Made by a program: the position numbers and the translations under genes. Below, one piece after another: positions 36,898 to 45,347 of a stretch of 64,000 nt of DNA (position 1 is its first letter; each line of letters begins with the position of its first letter). The stretch is from positions 310,001 to 374,000 of the forward strand of contig NZ_QMKH01000001.1 of assembly GCF_003290125.1 (NCBI RefSeq). The letters run 5' to 3'. The notes beneath the pieces were generated by a model that did not search any database, was not told the origin of the DNA, and worked only from the letters and a program-made list of their open reading frames with translations. Source of the stretch: Microvirga flavescens. GTDB taxonomy: Bacteria; Pseudomonadota; Alphaproteobacteria; Rhizobiales; Beijerinckiaceae.

Positions 36898-37292
36898 AGT
36901 CCCGCGTGCTGGCCTTCGCGGGACGATGGCAGTTCTCCCGCTTCACCCTGATCGGCCTTGCCGCGGCGCTCGCCTATGTCGTGATCGCAACTTGCTTCGG
37001 GCGGCTCGGCATGGCCGCCTGGCTCGCCAGCGGCCTTTCTTATGTGATCTGCATTCCCTTCGCCTACCTGGCGCAGAAGAAACTGGCCTTCCGCTCAGCG
37101 CGCGCGCATGCGTCAGCCTTTCCGCGTTATTGCGCCGTGCAAATGGTCAACACGGTCCTCTCCTCCGCTCTCGCGGCGGCTTTCGCACGGGTTCCCGAAA
37201 TTCCGGGCTTCATCGTCTTCGGCGTATCGGCGGCACTCGTCGTCGGTGCGAATTACATTTTCCTCAGCCGCTGGGCTTTCAGACCACAATGA
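36894..37292 (+). CDS. GtrA-like membrane protein (lipid-linked sugar flippase)
   Basis: Small polytopic protein of 132 residues with four hydrophobic segments and the GtrA-family pattern: QFSRFTLIGLAAALAYVV at the start and FLSRWAFRP at the end. Family members are thought to flip undecaprenyl-phosphate-linked sugars. The start codon overlaps the stop of the glycosyltransferase and its own stop overlaps the next start, so three genes are translationally coupled. Confidence 0.88.
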   Translation: MKSRVLAFAGRWQFSRFTLIGLAAALAYVVIATCFGRLGMAAWLASGLSYVICIPFAYLAQKKLAFRSARAHASAFPRYCAVQMVNTVLSSALAAAFARVPEIPGFIVFGVSAALVVGANYIFLSRWAFRPQ

Positions 37293-37978
37293 GCAGATCC
37301 GCAAACGCACAGTACAACCTCGCTTCGGCCGGAAGCCTCTCCGTTCGAGTGGCCGCGCGTGTTCGCCGCCGCATGTTCCTCACCTTTATGGAAGCTTTCC
37401 ATCCGGACCGGGACGCGACGCTTCTCGATGTCGGTGCAACCTCCGACACGTCGTATGAATCCTCGAACTACCTCGAAGCACTTTACCCTCATAAGGACCG
37501 CATCACTGCCTGCGGCGTCGATGACGCCTCGCATCTCGAAACGCTCTATCCCGGCGTAAAGTTCGTGCCGGCGGACGGACTGAACCTACCCTTCGCGGAT
37601 CGCTCCTTCGACTACGTCCATTCCTCCGCCGTTCTCGAGCATGTCGGCTCCGCCGAAAACCAGGCGCGCTTCGTCACCGAATGCGCGCGCGTCGCAAGGC
37701 GCGGGTTTTTCCTCACCACGCCGAACCGCTGGTTTCCCATCGACTACCACACGCAGTTCCCGCTGCTGCACTGGCTGCCGAAGCCCTGGCATCGCGCCGC
37801 ATTGACGAAGTTCGGACATCCCTTCTTCGCGAAGGAAGAAAACCTGAACCTAATGACGGCAAGTGAATTGCGCTCGATCGGAGAGGAGCTAACGGGGTTT
37901 CGTGTCCGACTGGAAACAGCCACTCTCCTCGGTTGGCCAAGCAATCTCCTTTTGATTGGTGAGCGCGTCGACGTCTGA
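37289..37978 (+). CDS. SAM-dependent methyltransferase
   Basis: Class I methyltransferase of 229 residues. Motif I reads TLLDVGATSDTSYES; the usual glycine-rich loop is altered (GATSDT). The later FADRSFDYVHSSAVLEHVG is a standard post-motif region, and GFFLTTPNRWFPIDYHT follows. The start overlaps the GtrA stop (ATGA). The product could methylate a sugar or a lipid carrier in the same pathway. The substrate is not apparent. Confidence 0.85.
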   Translation: MSRSANAQYNLASAGSLSVRVAARVRRRMFLTFMEAFHPDRDATLLDVGATSDTSYESSNYLEALYPHKDRITACGVDDASHLETLYPGVKFVPADGLNLPFADRSFDYVHSSAVLEHVGSAENQARFVTECARVARRGFFLTTPNRWFPIDYHTQFPLLHWLPKPWHRAALTKFGHPFFAKEENLNLMTASELRSIGEELTGFRVRLETATLLGWPSNLLLIGERVDV

Positions 37979-38000
37979 TCGCGGTTCACAAGATAAACGA

Positions 38001-40301
38001 ATGAAAACGAACGCTGCTTTGATTTACCAGTCCGCGACTACTTTTATCAGAAACTCCCCGCTGCGAGCTCTATTCGTAACCTGGCTTGTCTTGAGTTTCC
38101 TAAGATTCGCCTTGATTATGCCGGCCGTTGGTCCCATGGCCGCGTTCGACGAGTGGATGTATCACCACCACGCGGCCAGCCTGTTCGCAGGAACCCAATA
38201 TTATCTCTGGGATCCCTTCGTTTATCCGCCGGGCTATCCCCTTGTTTTGTCAGTGGCGTTTTTCTTCAAGTCGCATTTTTACGATGCGATGCTTTTGACG
38301 AATTGCCTTGTATATACGGCCGCTATTTTTCCGGCTTACGGGTTGGCGAGGCGCATGATGCCTCGCGAGCTGGCTTTGGCCGCCGCTGTAACGGTCGCTT
38401 TGATCCCGTTCCCCGCCAATGTGTCCTTCCTGATGGCGGAAAATCTGGCAATTCCACTTTTCATGCTTGCACTGCTCCTGCTGCTTGAGGAAGAGATTAT
38501 TTCCCGTTCCTGGTTGCGGGCGGTATTCGTGGGCGTTTTAAGCGCGGCCTGCTTCCTCACCAAGTTCATCCTGTTGCCTGGAAGCATTGCTCTCCTCATC
38601 TTCTTCATTCTTTTCGAGGTCTTGAGATATTATAGATCAGGAACCCTGATACAGGCTGCGAGAAACAGCGTCGTCGCCGTTTCGTCATTTTGCGCTTTGT
38701 TGGGTCTCTGGCTCATCTACGCACGGTCGCAAAACCTCGAGATAAAAAACGCGCTCGGCATGGTTGCATCCGATACCGTTTTTAATACGGGCCAGTTCAA
38801 GATCGATCAGGTGTTTGTGTGGGTTGTTCTGTATCTCACCTACCTCGGCACGCTTATCGCTCCCTTCCTCGCTCCAATTCTGGCTCTTACGCCGCTCGAT
38901 TGGCGAGTCCGCCTAGCTAGTCTGGCGGGTGAACCGAATAAAATCGTTGCTATCTTGCGCGATTTTACCTTTCGTTTCGAAATCATCACGCTTGGCTTTC
39001 TCTCTTTCTATATGGCTGTGACACTCGTTCACGATCTGTCGTTCCTGGTTAATGCGGAACGACCATCGATGATGAGTTCAAGGTATTTTGATTTCCTTTT
39101 TCCGCTGCTTGTCCTTTTGGCGTTCAGGCGTGTCTCTGCCTTGATTGAGTGTCCAATTCCGCGATCGGCACAGATCTGCATGCTCGCGATCGGCCTTACG
39201 GGTTCCGCTATAGTCGCCTTTGGCTGGGCCGTCTTTGGCCAACGTGCCGTCTTTGACATCGGGAGTTATGTCACCGGCGTACATGGTGTACACACCACAA
39301 CCTATAGCCTCTGGTTCAATAATGTATTCCTGACGATCTGGCTCCTTTCTCCCTTTGTTGTTGCTGCAGCAATCCTCTTTCTCAAACGCAGCGAGCACAT
39401 TGCTCAGCTTGGAATAACTCTCTTCCTTCTGAGTTCTATACTGGCGACGGCAAGTGCCTACGGGTGGAGCGTTTCCGGACGGGGCCGGATGCCGATAGGG
39501 TCCTCTCAGGTCAATCTTGCGCGCGGCGTCGGCGCTCTGCTTTTTGGGTCTCCTTCGAAGCAGAAAGCGGTCATATTTTACCCAACGAACGCTGTTAATT
39601 TCAGCGTCCTAGGCAAAGGCGTACTTGATCTCTACGGATCGTTCTTCAGCGGGAATCGTTACGACGTACATTTCGCCCATAAGGATTTCTATACGCGGCC
39701 GGACTCTATACGAGACAAAGGAATTGCCTTCTATACTTTGAAGCCGAAGTTAAGCGCAGCTTGTCTTGGAACCGTCAAAGACCCGACACTGGGCGCAGTG
39801 AAACGGGCGGCCCTCTGCCCGTGCGCGATCGAAGCACCGCCATCGTCGGACCTGCATTGCGGCATCGCAACAAACCCAATCACCGATCAGCATCAGGGGA
39901 CGATTGCGGCCTATTCCGTTATCGAGAACGCCAATGATTCCGAGAGCATTAAGTCAATCTTCAATGAAAAGTGGCAAGTCGGCAACTTTGGCGCCCAAAC
40001 AACAGCGACGAGGGCGACCTTTTCGTTACCTCTCCGAGCCCAACCCACAAGCGATCAATACAAACTGCGCATGCGTCTCTCCAGCGTCGGATGGCAAGAA
40101 ATAGTTGTCTCCGTGAATGGCGTTGTCGTGGGAAACACAATTGTAAAAAATCGTTTCCCAGGGGGTTGGTACTCCTTCACTGTGCCAACCACGCTTCTGA
40201 AAAACAGGGACGACGTTCAGTTTGAGATTCGTTCCGCCGATGGGACGGATAGCCCTTACTACTCAGTAACTTTGTTGGAGGTCTCTCTCGCGGCACAATA
40301 G
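38001..40301 (+). CDS. Large polytopic glycosyltransferase-like membrane protein with C-terminal beta module
   Basis: Protein of 766 residues with about a dozen hydrophobic segments in the first 500, resembling lipid-carrier-dependent (GT-C, ArnT/PMT-like) glycosyltransferases. An acidic pair in the first periplasmic loop (MAAFDEWMYHHH, with FVYPPGYPLVLS after it) matches the usual catalytic Asp region of GT-C enzymes. The last roughly 110 residues form a soluble module with VSVNGVVVGN and FPGGWYSFTVP, similar in plan to the tails of the two sulfatase-like proteins. The gene is clearly A+T-richer than its neighbours. Start at 38001 (MKTNAALIYQ) is preferred over upstream in-frame codons that overlap the previous gene. 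Its stop overlaps the start of its paralogue. Confidence 0.75.
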   Translation: MKTNAALIYQSATTFIRNSPLRALFVTWLVLSFLRFALIMPAVGPMAAFDEWMYHHHAASLFAGTQYYLWDPFVYPPGYPLVLSVAFFFKSHFYDAMLLTNCLVYTAAIFPAYGLARRMMPRELALAAAVTVALIPFPANVSFLMAENLAIPLFMLALLLLLEEEIISRSWLRAVFVGVLSAACFLTKFILLPGSIALLIFFILFEVLRYYRSGTLIQAARNSVVAVSSFCALLGLWLIYARSQNLEIKNALGMVASDTVFNTGQFKIDQVFVWVVLYLTYLGTLIAPFLAPILALTPLDWRVRLASLAGEPNKIVAILRDFTFRFEIITLGFLSFYMAVTLVHDLSFLVNAERPSMMSSRYFDFLFPLLVLLAFRRVSALIECPIPRSAQICMLAIGLTGSAIVAFGWAVFGQRAVFDIGSYVTGVHGVHTTTYSLWFNNVFLTIWLLSPFVVAAAILFLKRSEHIAQLGITLFLLSSILATASAYGWSVSGRGRMPIGSSQVNLARGVGALLFGSPSKQKAVIFYPTNAVNFSVLGKGVLDLYGSFFSGNRYDVHFAHKDFYTRPDSIRDKGIAFYTLKPKLSAACLGTVKDPTLGAVKRAALCPCAIEAPPSSDLHCGIATNPITDQHQGTIAAYSVIENANDSESIKSIFNEKWQVGNFGAQTTATRATFSLPLRAQPTSDQYKLRMRLSSVGWQEIVVSVNGVVVGNTIVKNRFPGGWYSFTVPTTLLKNRDDVQFEIRSADGTDSPYYSVTLLEVSLAAQ

Positions 40302-42223
40302 TGAGGATCAGCCACGATGAGTGTCTTTGGATGATTGTTTCGACGTCATGTACTCGTCAAAGAGCAGGCAGCACTGAAGGCACGACAAGAGCCAAGCTCA
40401 AAGACGTCGTGCCTGTGCTTATGGCTCTCTGGCTCATCGTCAGCCTCGTCCGCTTTTATGTGATCTGGCCCGTCAACGGCCCGAGTGTCGCCCTCGACGA
40501 ATGGCTTTACCAGTGGCATGCGGCGGCGCTTTACAATGGCGCTCCCTACCGCTGGTCCGGAGCCGCCTTCATCTACCCGCCGCTCTATCCGCTGCTGCTC
40601 GCTCCGGGTTTTCTCTTTCAGGAGCATTTCTACGGGCCGATGCTGGCGCTCAATTGTCTCGTCTACAGCGCTTCGCTCTTTCCCGCCTACGGCCTCGCCG
40701 CCCGCGTCATGAACCGCCCGCTTGCGCTGGCGGCAGCGCTAACGGTGGTGCTCGTGCCCTTCCCCGGCAATGTCGGATTCCTGATGGCGGAAAATCTCGC
40801 CATCCCCCTGTTCCTCTGTGCCGTCTATTTCGCCTTGGCTCCTCGCAATGAAGGCCGGGTGCGCTGGCCGAACAACATTGCCTTCGGCTTCTTTGTCACC
40901 GCCTGTTTCCTCACCAAGTTCATCATGCTTCCGGGCGCCGCCGCGCTTGTTCTGCTGTGGGTCTTGTTCCGTTTGTCCGCTCCACAAGCCCGGAGAGAGG
41001 CTTTCCCGTTCGCCCGGGAAGTCGCCGTCGTGCTTCTGGTGATCGCCGCGACAATCGGCGTCTGGGCTCTCTATGCAAAAGGGCAAGGCGTCCCACTCGC
41101 GGCCTCGCTCGGCATCAAGACCTCCGATGCGGTGTTCAATACCGGGCAGTTTACGAACGATCGCATGGGCATATGGATCGTTCTCTATCTCCTTTACCTT
41201 GCCGTTATTCTTGCACCTTTCCTGCCCTTTCTCGCCGGTGGAGCGGCGGGTGATTGGAAGGCGCGTTTCGCCGGCATGGAAGGGGTGGGCTTTTTCCCGC
41301 GCCTCCAGTCCCTCTTGCGGAACCCGGCAACGCAATTCGAAATTGTGACGCTCGGCTTCGTGACATTCTACGTCGCGTTGACCCTGATCCACGACATATC
41401 CTTCACCGCCAATGCGGATCTCCCTTCCTTCATGAGCTCGCGTTACTTCGAGTTCACCTATCCGCTCCTTGCTATTCTCGCTTTCCGGCGCATCCAAGCG
41501 ATGTGCGATGCGCCGTCGCGGAGCATGCTTCTTACAACCTTCGCGTCAGCCCTTTGCGTGGTTCTTCTGATATGGACCGGCGGGTGGATCCTCCTGGGAG
41601 AGAGCTTCATTCCCGTCTCGCCGCATTTGGTCGGCATCCCGGGCGTGCACACCACGACTGTCAGTCTCTGGCAGGATACGCGCATGCGCCTTGTCTGGAT
41701 GCTGGCTCCCCTTTGCGCGGCGTTCGGAATGCTCGTCTTTCTGCAATTGGGCCGCCAATCATGGACGGCGCTGGGGCTGGCCGTCTATGCTATCGTCCTT
41801 GCGGGAGCGAGCATTCACGGATGGGAGTTCGTCGGCCGCCACAGAAAGTCTTTTCCGCAGGACAACCTCGCTTTCGCGCGCGATATCGGAACCGCGCTTT
41901 TCGGCCCCGCCTCACGCGCGACGGCCCTGGTGTTCACTCCCGCTTCCCGGAACGGTGAGACCATCATGAGGCGCGATATTCTCGATCTCTACGCGTCGTT
42001 CTTCAGCGGGGGACACTACAACGTCAAAATCATCGGGCCGCAGACTGCTATCGATCTTGAAAGGCTTAAAAAGAGCCGAACCGCTCGATTTTTCCAACTG
42101 ACGGAGGACGCGGCTTGCATCGCCGTCGGGGGGCAGCAACAGGCCTCCGGTCTGAGCCTCTGCCCCTGCTCCATCAACCCTTCGCCAACTATCCCTGCCT
42201 GCCCGGCGGCAAGCCGTCAATAA
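40301..42223 (+). CDS. Paralogous polytopic glycosyltransferase-like membrane protein without the tail module
   Basis: Protein of 640 residues, paralogous to its upstream neighbour along the membrane part: SVALDEWLYQWHAA, FIYPPLYPLLLAPG, FLMAENLAIPLF, FMSSRYFEF and VHTTTVSLW all have counterparts there. It lacks the C-terminal beta module and ends soon after ILDLYASFFSGGHYN. The start is uncertain: GTG 40301 overlaps the previous stop, ATG 40331 and ATG 40421 are in frame, and no strong ribosome-binding site decides between them. GC content is back to the regional level, unlike the neighbour. Predicted inner-membrane GT-C-like enzyme; donor and acceptor unknown. Confidence 0.72.
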   Translation: MRISHDECLWMIVSTSCTRQRAGSTEGTTRAKLKDVVPVLMALWLIVSLVRFYVIWPVNGPSVALDEWLYQWHAAALYNGAPYRWSGAAFIYPPLYPLLLAPGFLFQEHFYGPMLALNCLVYSASLFPAYGLAARVMNRPLALAAALTVVLVPFPGNVGFLMAENLAIPLFLCAVYFALAPRNEGRVRWPNNIAFGFFVTACFLTKFIMLPGAAALVLLWVLFRLSAPQARREAFPFAREVAVVLLVIAATIGVWALYAKGQGVPLAASLGIKTSDAVFNTGQFTNDRMGIWIVLYLLYLAVILAPFLPFLAGGAAGDWKARFAGMEGVGFFPRLQSLLRNPATQFEIVTLGFVTFYVALTLIHDISFTANADLPSFMSSRYFEFTYPLLAILAFRRIQAMCDAPSRSMLLTTFASALCVVLLIWTGGWILLGESFIPVSPHLVGIPGVHTTTVSLWQDTRMRLVWMLAPLCAAFGMLVFLQLGRQSWTALGLAVYAIVLAGASIHGWEFVGRHRKSFPQDNLAFARDIGTALFGPASRATALVFTPASRNGETIMRRDILDLYASFFSGGHYNVKIIGPQTAIDLERLKKSRTARFFQLTEDAACIAVGGQQQASGLSLCPCSINPSPTIPACPAASRQ

Positions 42224-42263
42224 AGATATTGGGCGCGGGATTTTCCCGACGCGCGTTCACCGT

Positions 42264-42294
42264 AAAAAAGAGAGGGGCTGACGCCCCTCTCCCT
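42264..42294 (-). terminator. Intrinsic terminator of the glp importer operon
   Basis: On the minus strand a 9-bp GC-rich stem (42270-42278 with 42283-42291, 4-nt loop) is followed directly by six T. It lies just 3' of glpV, the last gene of the operon. Confidence 0.88.
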
Positions 42295-42317
42295 TCACGC
42301 GTATCGATGACAGACGA

Positions 42318-44075
42318 TCAGCTGCGCTTCGGCGGAGAAGCGGGCCAGCTCTTGATGAGCGTGTCGTAGTCGATGGTCTCGCCCTTCGGCTTCTCGTTCG
42401 CGAGCTTGCGCTGCGGAGCGATGTTGCCGGAGCTTTCCGCCTTCTTGAACCACTCTTCTGCGGAGGTCTTGGGATTCAGCTTGGGACCGCACTCGCCCTG
42501 CACGTTGGCGCGCTCGAGACGGCCGAGCACGTCGTCCTGCGCGGCGGCGAGAGCGTCCATCGCCTGTTGCGGCGTCTTCGCGCCCGAGGACGCATCGCCG
42601 ATGTTCTGCCACCAGAGCTGGGCCATCTTCGGATAATCCGGGATGTTGTTGCCCGTCGGGGTCCACTGCACGCGCGCGGGCGAGCGGTAGAACTCGACGA
42701 GGCCGCCGAGCTGCGGCGCGCGGTCGGTGAAGCTCTTGTCCCAGATGTCGCTTTCGCGAATGAAGGTGAGGCCCACATGGCTCTTCTTCAGCGAGACGGA
42801 CTTCGACGTCACGAACTGCGCATAGAGCCAGGCCGCCTTGCGGCGCTCGACCGGCGTGGACTTCAGAAGCGTCCAGGACCCGGCGTCCTGGTAACCGAGC
42901 TTCATGCCGTCCTTCCAGTAGGAACCCTTCGGAGACGGAGCCATGCGCCACTTCGGCGTGCCGTTTCCATTCATCACCGGCAGGCCGGGCTTCACCATGT
43001 CGGCGGTGAAGGCGGTGTACCAGAACATCTGCTGCGCGATGTTGCCCTGCGCCGGAACGGGGCCGGACTCGGAGAAGTTCATGCCGTTCGCCTGCGGCGG
43101 GGCATACTTCTTCAGCCACTCGATGTACTTGGTGATCGAATAGACAGCTGCCGGGCCGTTGGTGTCGCCGCCGCGATCGATGGAGGAGCCGACAGGACGG
43201 CAGCCTTCCATGCGCACGCCCCATTCATCGACCGGCAATCCGTTCGGAATGCCCTTGTCGCCGTTGCCGGCCATGGAGAGCCACGCATCGGTGAAGCGCC
43301 AGCCGAGCGACGGGTCCTTCTTGCCGTAGTCCATGTGGCCATAGACCTTGACACCGTCGATCTCCTTCACATCGTTGGTGAAGAATTCGGCGATGTCCTC
43401 ATAGGCCGACCAGTTCACCGGCACGCCGAGATCATAGCCGTATTTGGCCTTGAACTTTTCCTTCAAGTCCGGACGCTGAAACCAGTCGTAGCGGAACCAG
43501 TAGAGGTTCGCGAACTGCTGGTCCGGCAGCTGGTACATCTTGCCGTCAGGCGCGGTGGTGAAGGACTTGCCGATGAAGTCATCGACATCGAGCGTCGGCG
43601 AGGTCACGTCCTTGCCCTCGCCCGCCATCCAGTCGTCAAGAGCGATGGCCTGCTTGTAGCGGAAATGGGTGCCGATGAGATCCGAGTCGTTCACCCACGC
43701 ATCGTAGATGTTCTTGCCGGACTGCATCTGTGTCTGGATCTTCTCCACCACGTCGCCCTCCTGAATGAGGTCGTGGGTGAGCTTGATGCCGGTGATTTCC
43801 GAGAACGCCTTGGCGAGCGTCTTGGCTTCGTATTCATGGGTCGTAATGGTTTCGGAGACCACGTTGATCTCCATGCCGGCGAAGGGCTTCGCGGCATTGA
43901 TGAACCATTCCATCTCCTTCATCTGCTGCTCTTTCGAGAGCGTCGAAGGCTGGAACTCGCCGTCGACCCACTTCTTGGCTTCGTCCATGCCCGCGAGCGC
44001 GCCGCCGGTGCCGAGCACGAGCGCAACGGCGCTGGCCGAGACGAGCAGCCTCAAATGTCTCTGAGGTTTAGTCAT
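42318..44075 (-). CDS. glpV: Glycerol ABC importer, substrate-binding protein
   Basis: Periplasmic extracellular solute-binding protein of 585 residues, larger than most of its class. A signal peptide of about 28 residues (LLVSASAVALVLGTGGALA) precedes the mature protein; SETITTHEYEAKTLAKAF and EGDVVEKIQTQMQSGKN follow. It matches the GlpV component of the rhizobial GlpSTPQUV glycerol importer by gene order and by the adjacent DUF2160 gene. A strong GGGAGGAAG site precedes the start at 44075. Last gene of the operon, followed by an intrinsic terminator and preceded by a hairpin in the gap to glpU. Glycerol as ligand rests on family and synteny. Confidence 0.88.
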   Translation of the reverse strand: MTKPQRHLRLLVSASAVALVLGTGGALAGMDEAKKWVDGEFQPSTLSKEQQMKEMEWFINAAKPFAGMEINVVSETITTHEYEAKTLAKAFSEITGIKLTHDLIQEGDVVEKIQTQMQSGKNIYDAWVNDSDLIGTHFRYKQAIALDDWMAGEGKDVTSPTLDVDDFIGKSFTTAPDGKMYQLPDQQFANLYWFRYDWFQRPDLKEKFKAKYGYDLGVPVNWSAYEDIAEFFTNDVKEIDGVKVYGHMDYGKKDPSLGWRFTDAWLSMAGNGDKGIPNGLPVDEWGVRMEGCRPVGSSIDRGGDTNGPAAVYSITKYIEWLKKYAPPQANGMNFSESGPVPAQGNIAQQMFWYTAFTADMVKPGLPVMNGNGTPKWRMAPSPKGSYWKDGMKLGYQDAGSWTLLKSTPVERRKAAWLYAQFVTSKSVSLKKSHVGLTFIRESDIWDKSFTDRAPQLGGLVEFYRSPARVQWTPTGNNIPDYPKMAQLWWQNIGDASSGAKTPQQAMDALAAAQDDVLGRLERANVQGECGPKLNPKTSAEEWFKKAESSGNIAPQRKLANEKPKGETIDYDTLIKSWPASPPKRS

Positions 44076-44094
44076 GACTTCCTCCCAGTTTTCA

Positions 44095-44121
44095 TATGGC
44101 CGGCCTCTGGAACCGGCCATA
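44095..44121 (-). promoter_or_regulatory. Hairpin in the glpU-glpV intergenic gap
   Basis: TATGGCCGG (44095-44103) and CCGGCCATA (44113-44121) form a perfect 9-bp stem with a 9-nt loop and no T-tract. Placed just before the binding-protein gene, it may protect or process the mRNA so that the binding protein is made in excess over the membrane parts. Confidence 0.45.
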
Positions 44122-44164
44122 CCCTGCGGCCTCTTGGGCCGGAGAGCTCTTTGAAGGCCTTGCC

Positions 44165-44446
44165 TCACACGTAGCGAAACACCGCCGCCGCGTAGACGAG
44201 GGAAAGGCCGAGCGACCACCACAGGTCCGGGCCGACGAGCCCGAGCCATGCGAGATTGATGAAGGCGGAACCGATGAGTGAGATGAACAGGCGATCGCCG
44301 CGCGTCGTCGGAATGCGCAAAACGCCGATCCGCTCTGTTTCCGGATAAAAGATCGCAAGCGCGGTCATCACGAGCAGAAGCACGGCAATGACCGAAAAGA
44401 AGATCGCGGTCTGCCAGGTCCAGGCCATCCAGGCGAGATCGGGCAT
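44165..44446 (-). CDS. glpU: DUF2160 small membrane protein of the glycerol importer
   Basis: Protein of 93 residues with three hydrophobic segments (WQTAIFFSVIAVLLLVMTA, FISLIGSAFINLAWLGLV, LWWSLGLSLVYAAAV). It corresponds to GlpU, the small DUF2160 protein found only in this importer type, and its presence is the best marker that the operon is GlpSTPQUV. Start at 44446 (MPDLAWMAWTW) has GAGGAG ahead. It lies 10 bases after glpQ. Exact role in transport is not known to me. Confidence 0.85.
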   Translation of the reverse strand: MPDLAWMAWTWQTAIFFSVIAVLLLVMTALAIFYPETERIGVLRIPTTRGDRLFISLIGSAFINLAWLGLVGPDLWWSLGLSLVYAAAVFRYV

Positions 44447-44456
44447 GAAACTCTCC

Positions 44457-45347
44457 TCAAACGCGCCCCAGGGCGAAGCCCTTGGCGATGTAGTTGCGGA
44501 CAAACCAGATCACGAGCGCGCCGGGGACAATGGTGAGAACGCCCGCAGCCGCGAGGAGCCCCCAATCCATGCCCGCCGCCGAGACCGTGCGCGTCATCGT
44601 CGCCGCGATGGGCTTGGCGTTCACGGAGGTCAGGGTGCGCGCCAAAAGAAGCTCGACCCACGAGAACATGAAGCAGAAGAACGCAGCGACGCCGATGCCG
44701 GACGCAATCAGCGGCATGAAGATGCGGATGAAGAAGCGCGGAAAGGAATAACCGTCGATGGCCGCCGTCTCGTCGATCTCGCGCGGCACGCCCGACATGA
44801 ACCCTTCGAGAATCCACACCGCGAGAGGCACGTTGAACAGGCAATGCGCCAACGCGACGGCCCAAGGCGTGTCGAACAAGCCGATGGCCGAATAGAGATT
44901 GAAGAACGGCAGCGCGAACACGGCGGGCGGCGCCATGCGGTTGGAGAGCAACCAGAAGAACAGGTGCTTGTCGCCCAGGAAGCGGTAGCGCGAGAAGGCA
45001 TAGGCCGCAGGCAGCGCGAGCGAGATGGAAAGCACCGTGTTGATGACGACATAGGTGAGCGAGTTGATGTACCCGCCATACCAGCTCGCGTCCGTAAAGA
45101 TCTTTCGATAATGCTCGAAGGTGATGTCCCGCGGCCACAGGGTCATGGTCGTCGAGATCTCGGTGTTAGTCTTCAGGCTCATGTTGATGAGCCAGTAGAT
45201 CGGCAACATGAGGAACAGGAGATAAAGCGCCATCACAAGCGTGCGGCCATTGACCCGCGAAGGCGCGAGGGCGCGGTTGAAGGCGCCTTGTCCCGCATCG
45301 CTCACATTGCCGGGCAGCGCCGGCCTGATCGCAACGACGTCGCTCAT
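44457..45347 (-). CDS. glpQ: Glycerol ABC importer, permease 2
   Basis: Inner-membrane permease of the MalG type, 296 residues, six membrane helices. The EAA coupling-loop equivalent reads EIDETAAIDGYSFPRFFIRI. The N-terminus (MSDVVAIRPALP) starts inside the last codons of glpP (ATGA overlap), so the two subunits are translationally coupled. A longer same-strand frame running to 46088 is out-of-frame read-through of glpP and is not the gene. Forms the channel with GlpP. The symbol follows the rhizobial operon and is not the E. coli glycerophosphodiester phosphodiesterase. Confidence 0.9.
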   Translation of the reverse strand: MSDVVAIRPALPGNVSDAGQGAFNRALAPSRVNGRTLVMALYLLFLMLPIYWLINMSLKTNTEISTTMTLWPRDITFEHYRKIFTDASWYGGYINSLTYVVINTVLSISLALPAAYAFSRYRFLGDKHLFFWLLSNRMAPPAVFALPFFNLYSAIGLFDTPWAVALAHCLFNVPLAVWILEGFMSGVPREIDETAAIDGYSFPRFFIRIFMPLIASGIGVAAFFCFMFSWVELLLARTLTSVNAKPIAATMTRTVSAAGMDWGLLAAAGVLTIVPGALVIWFVRNYIAKGFALGRV

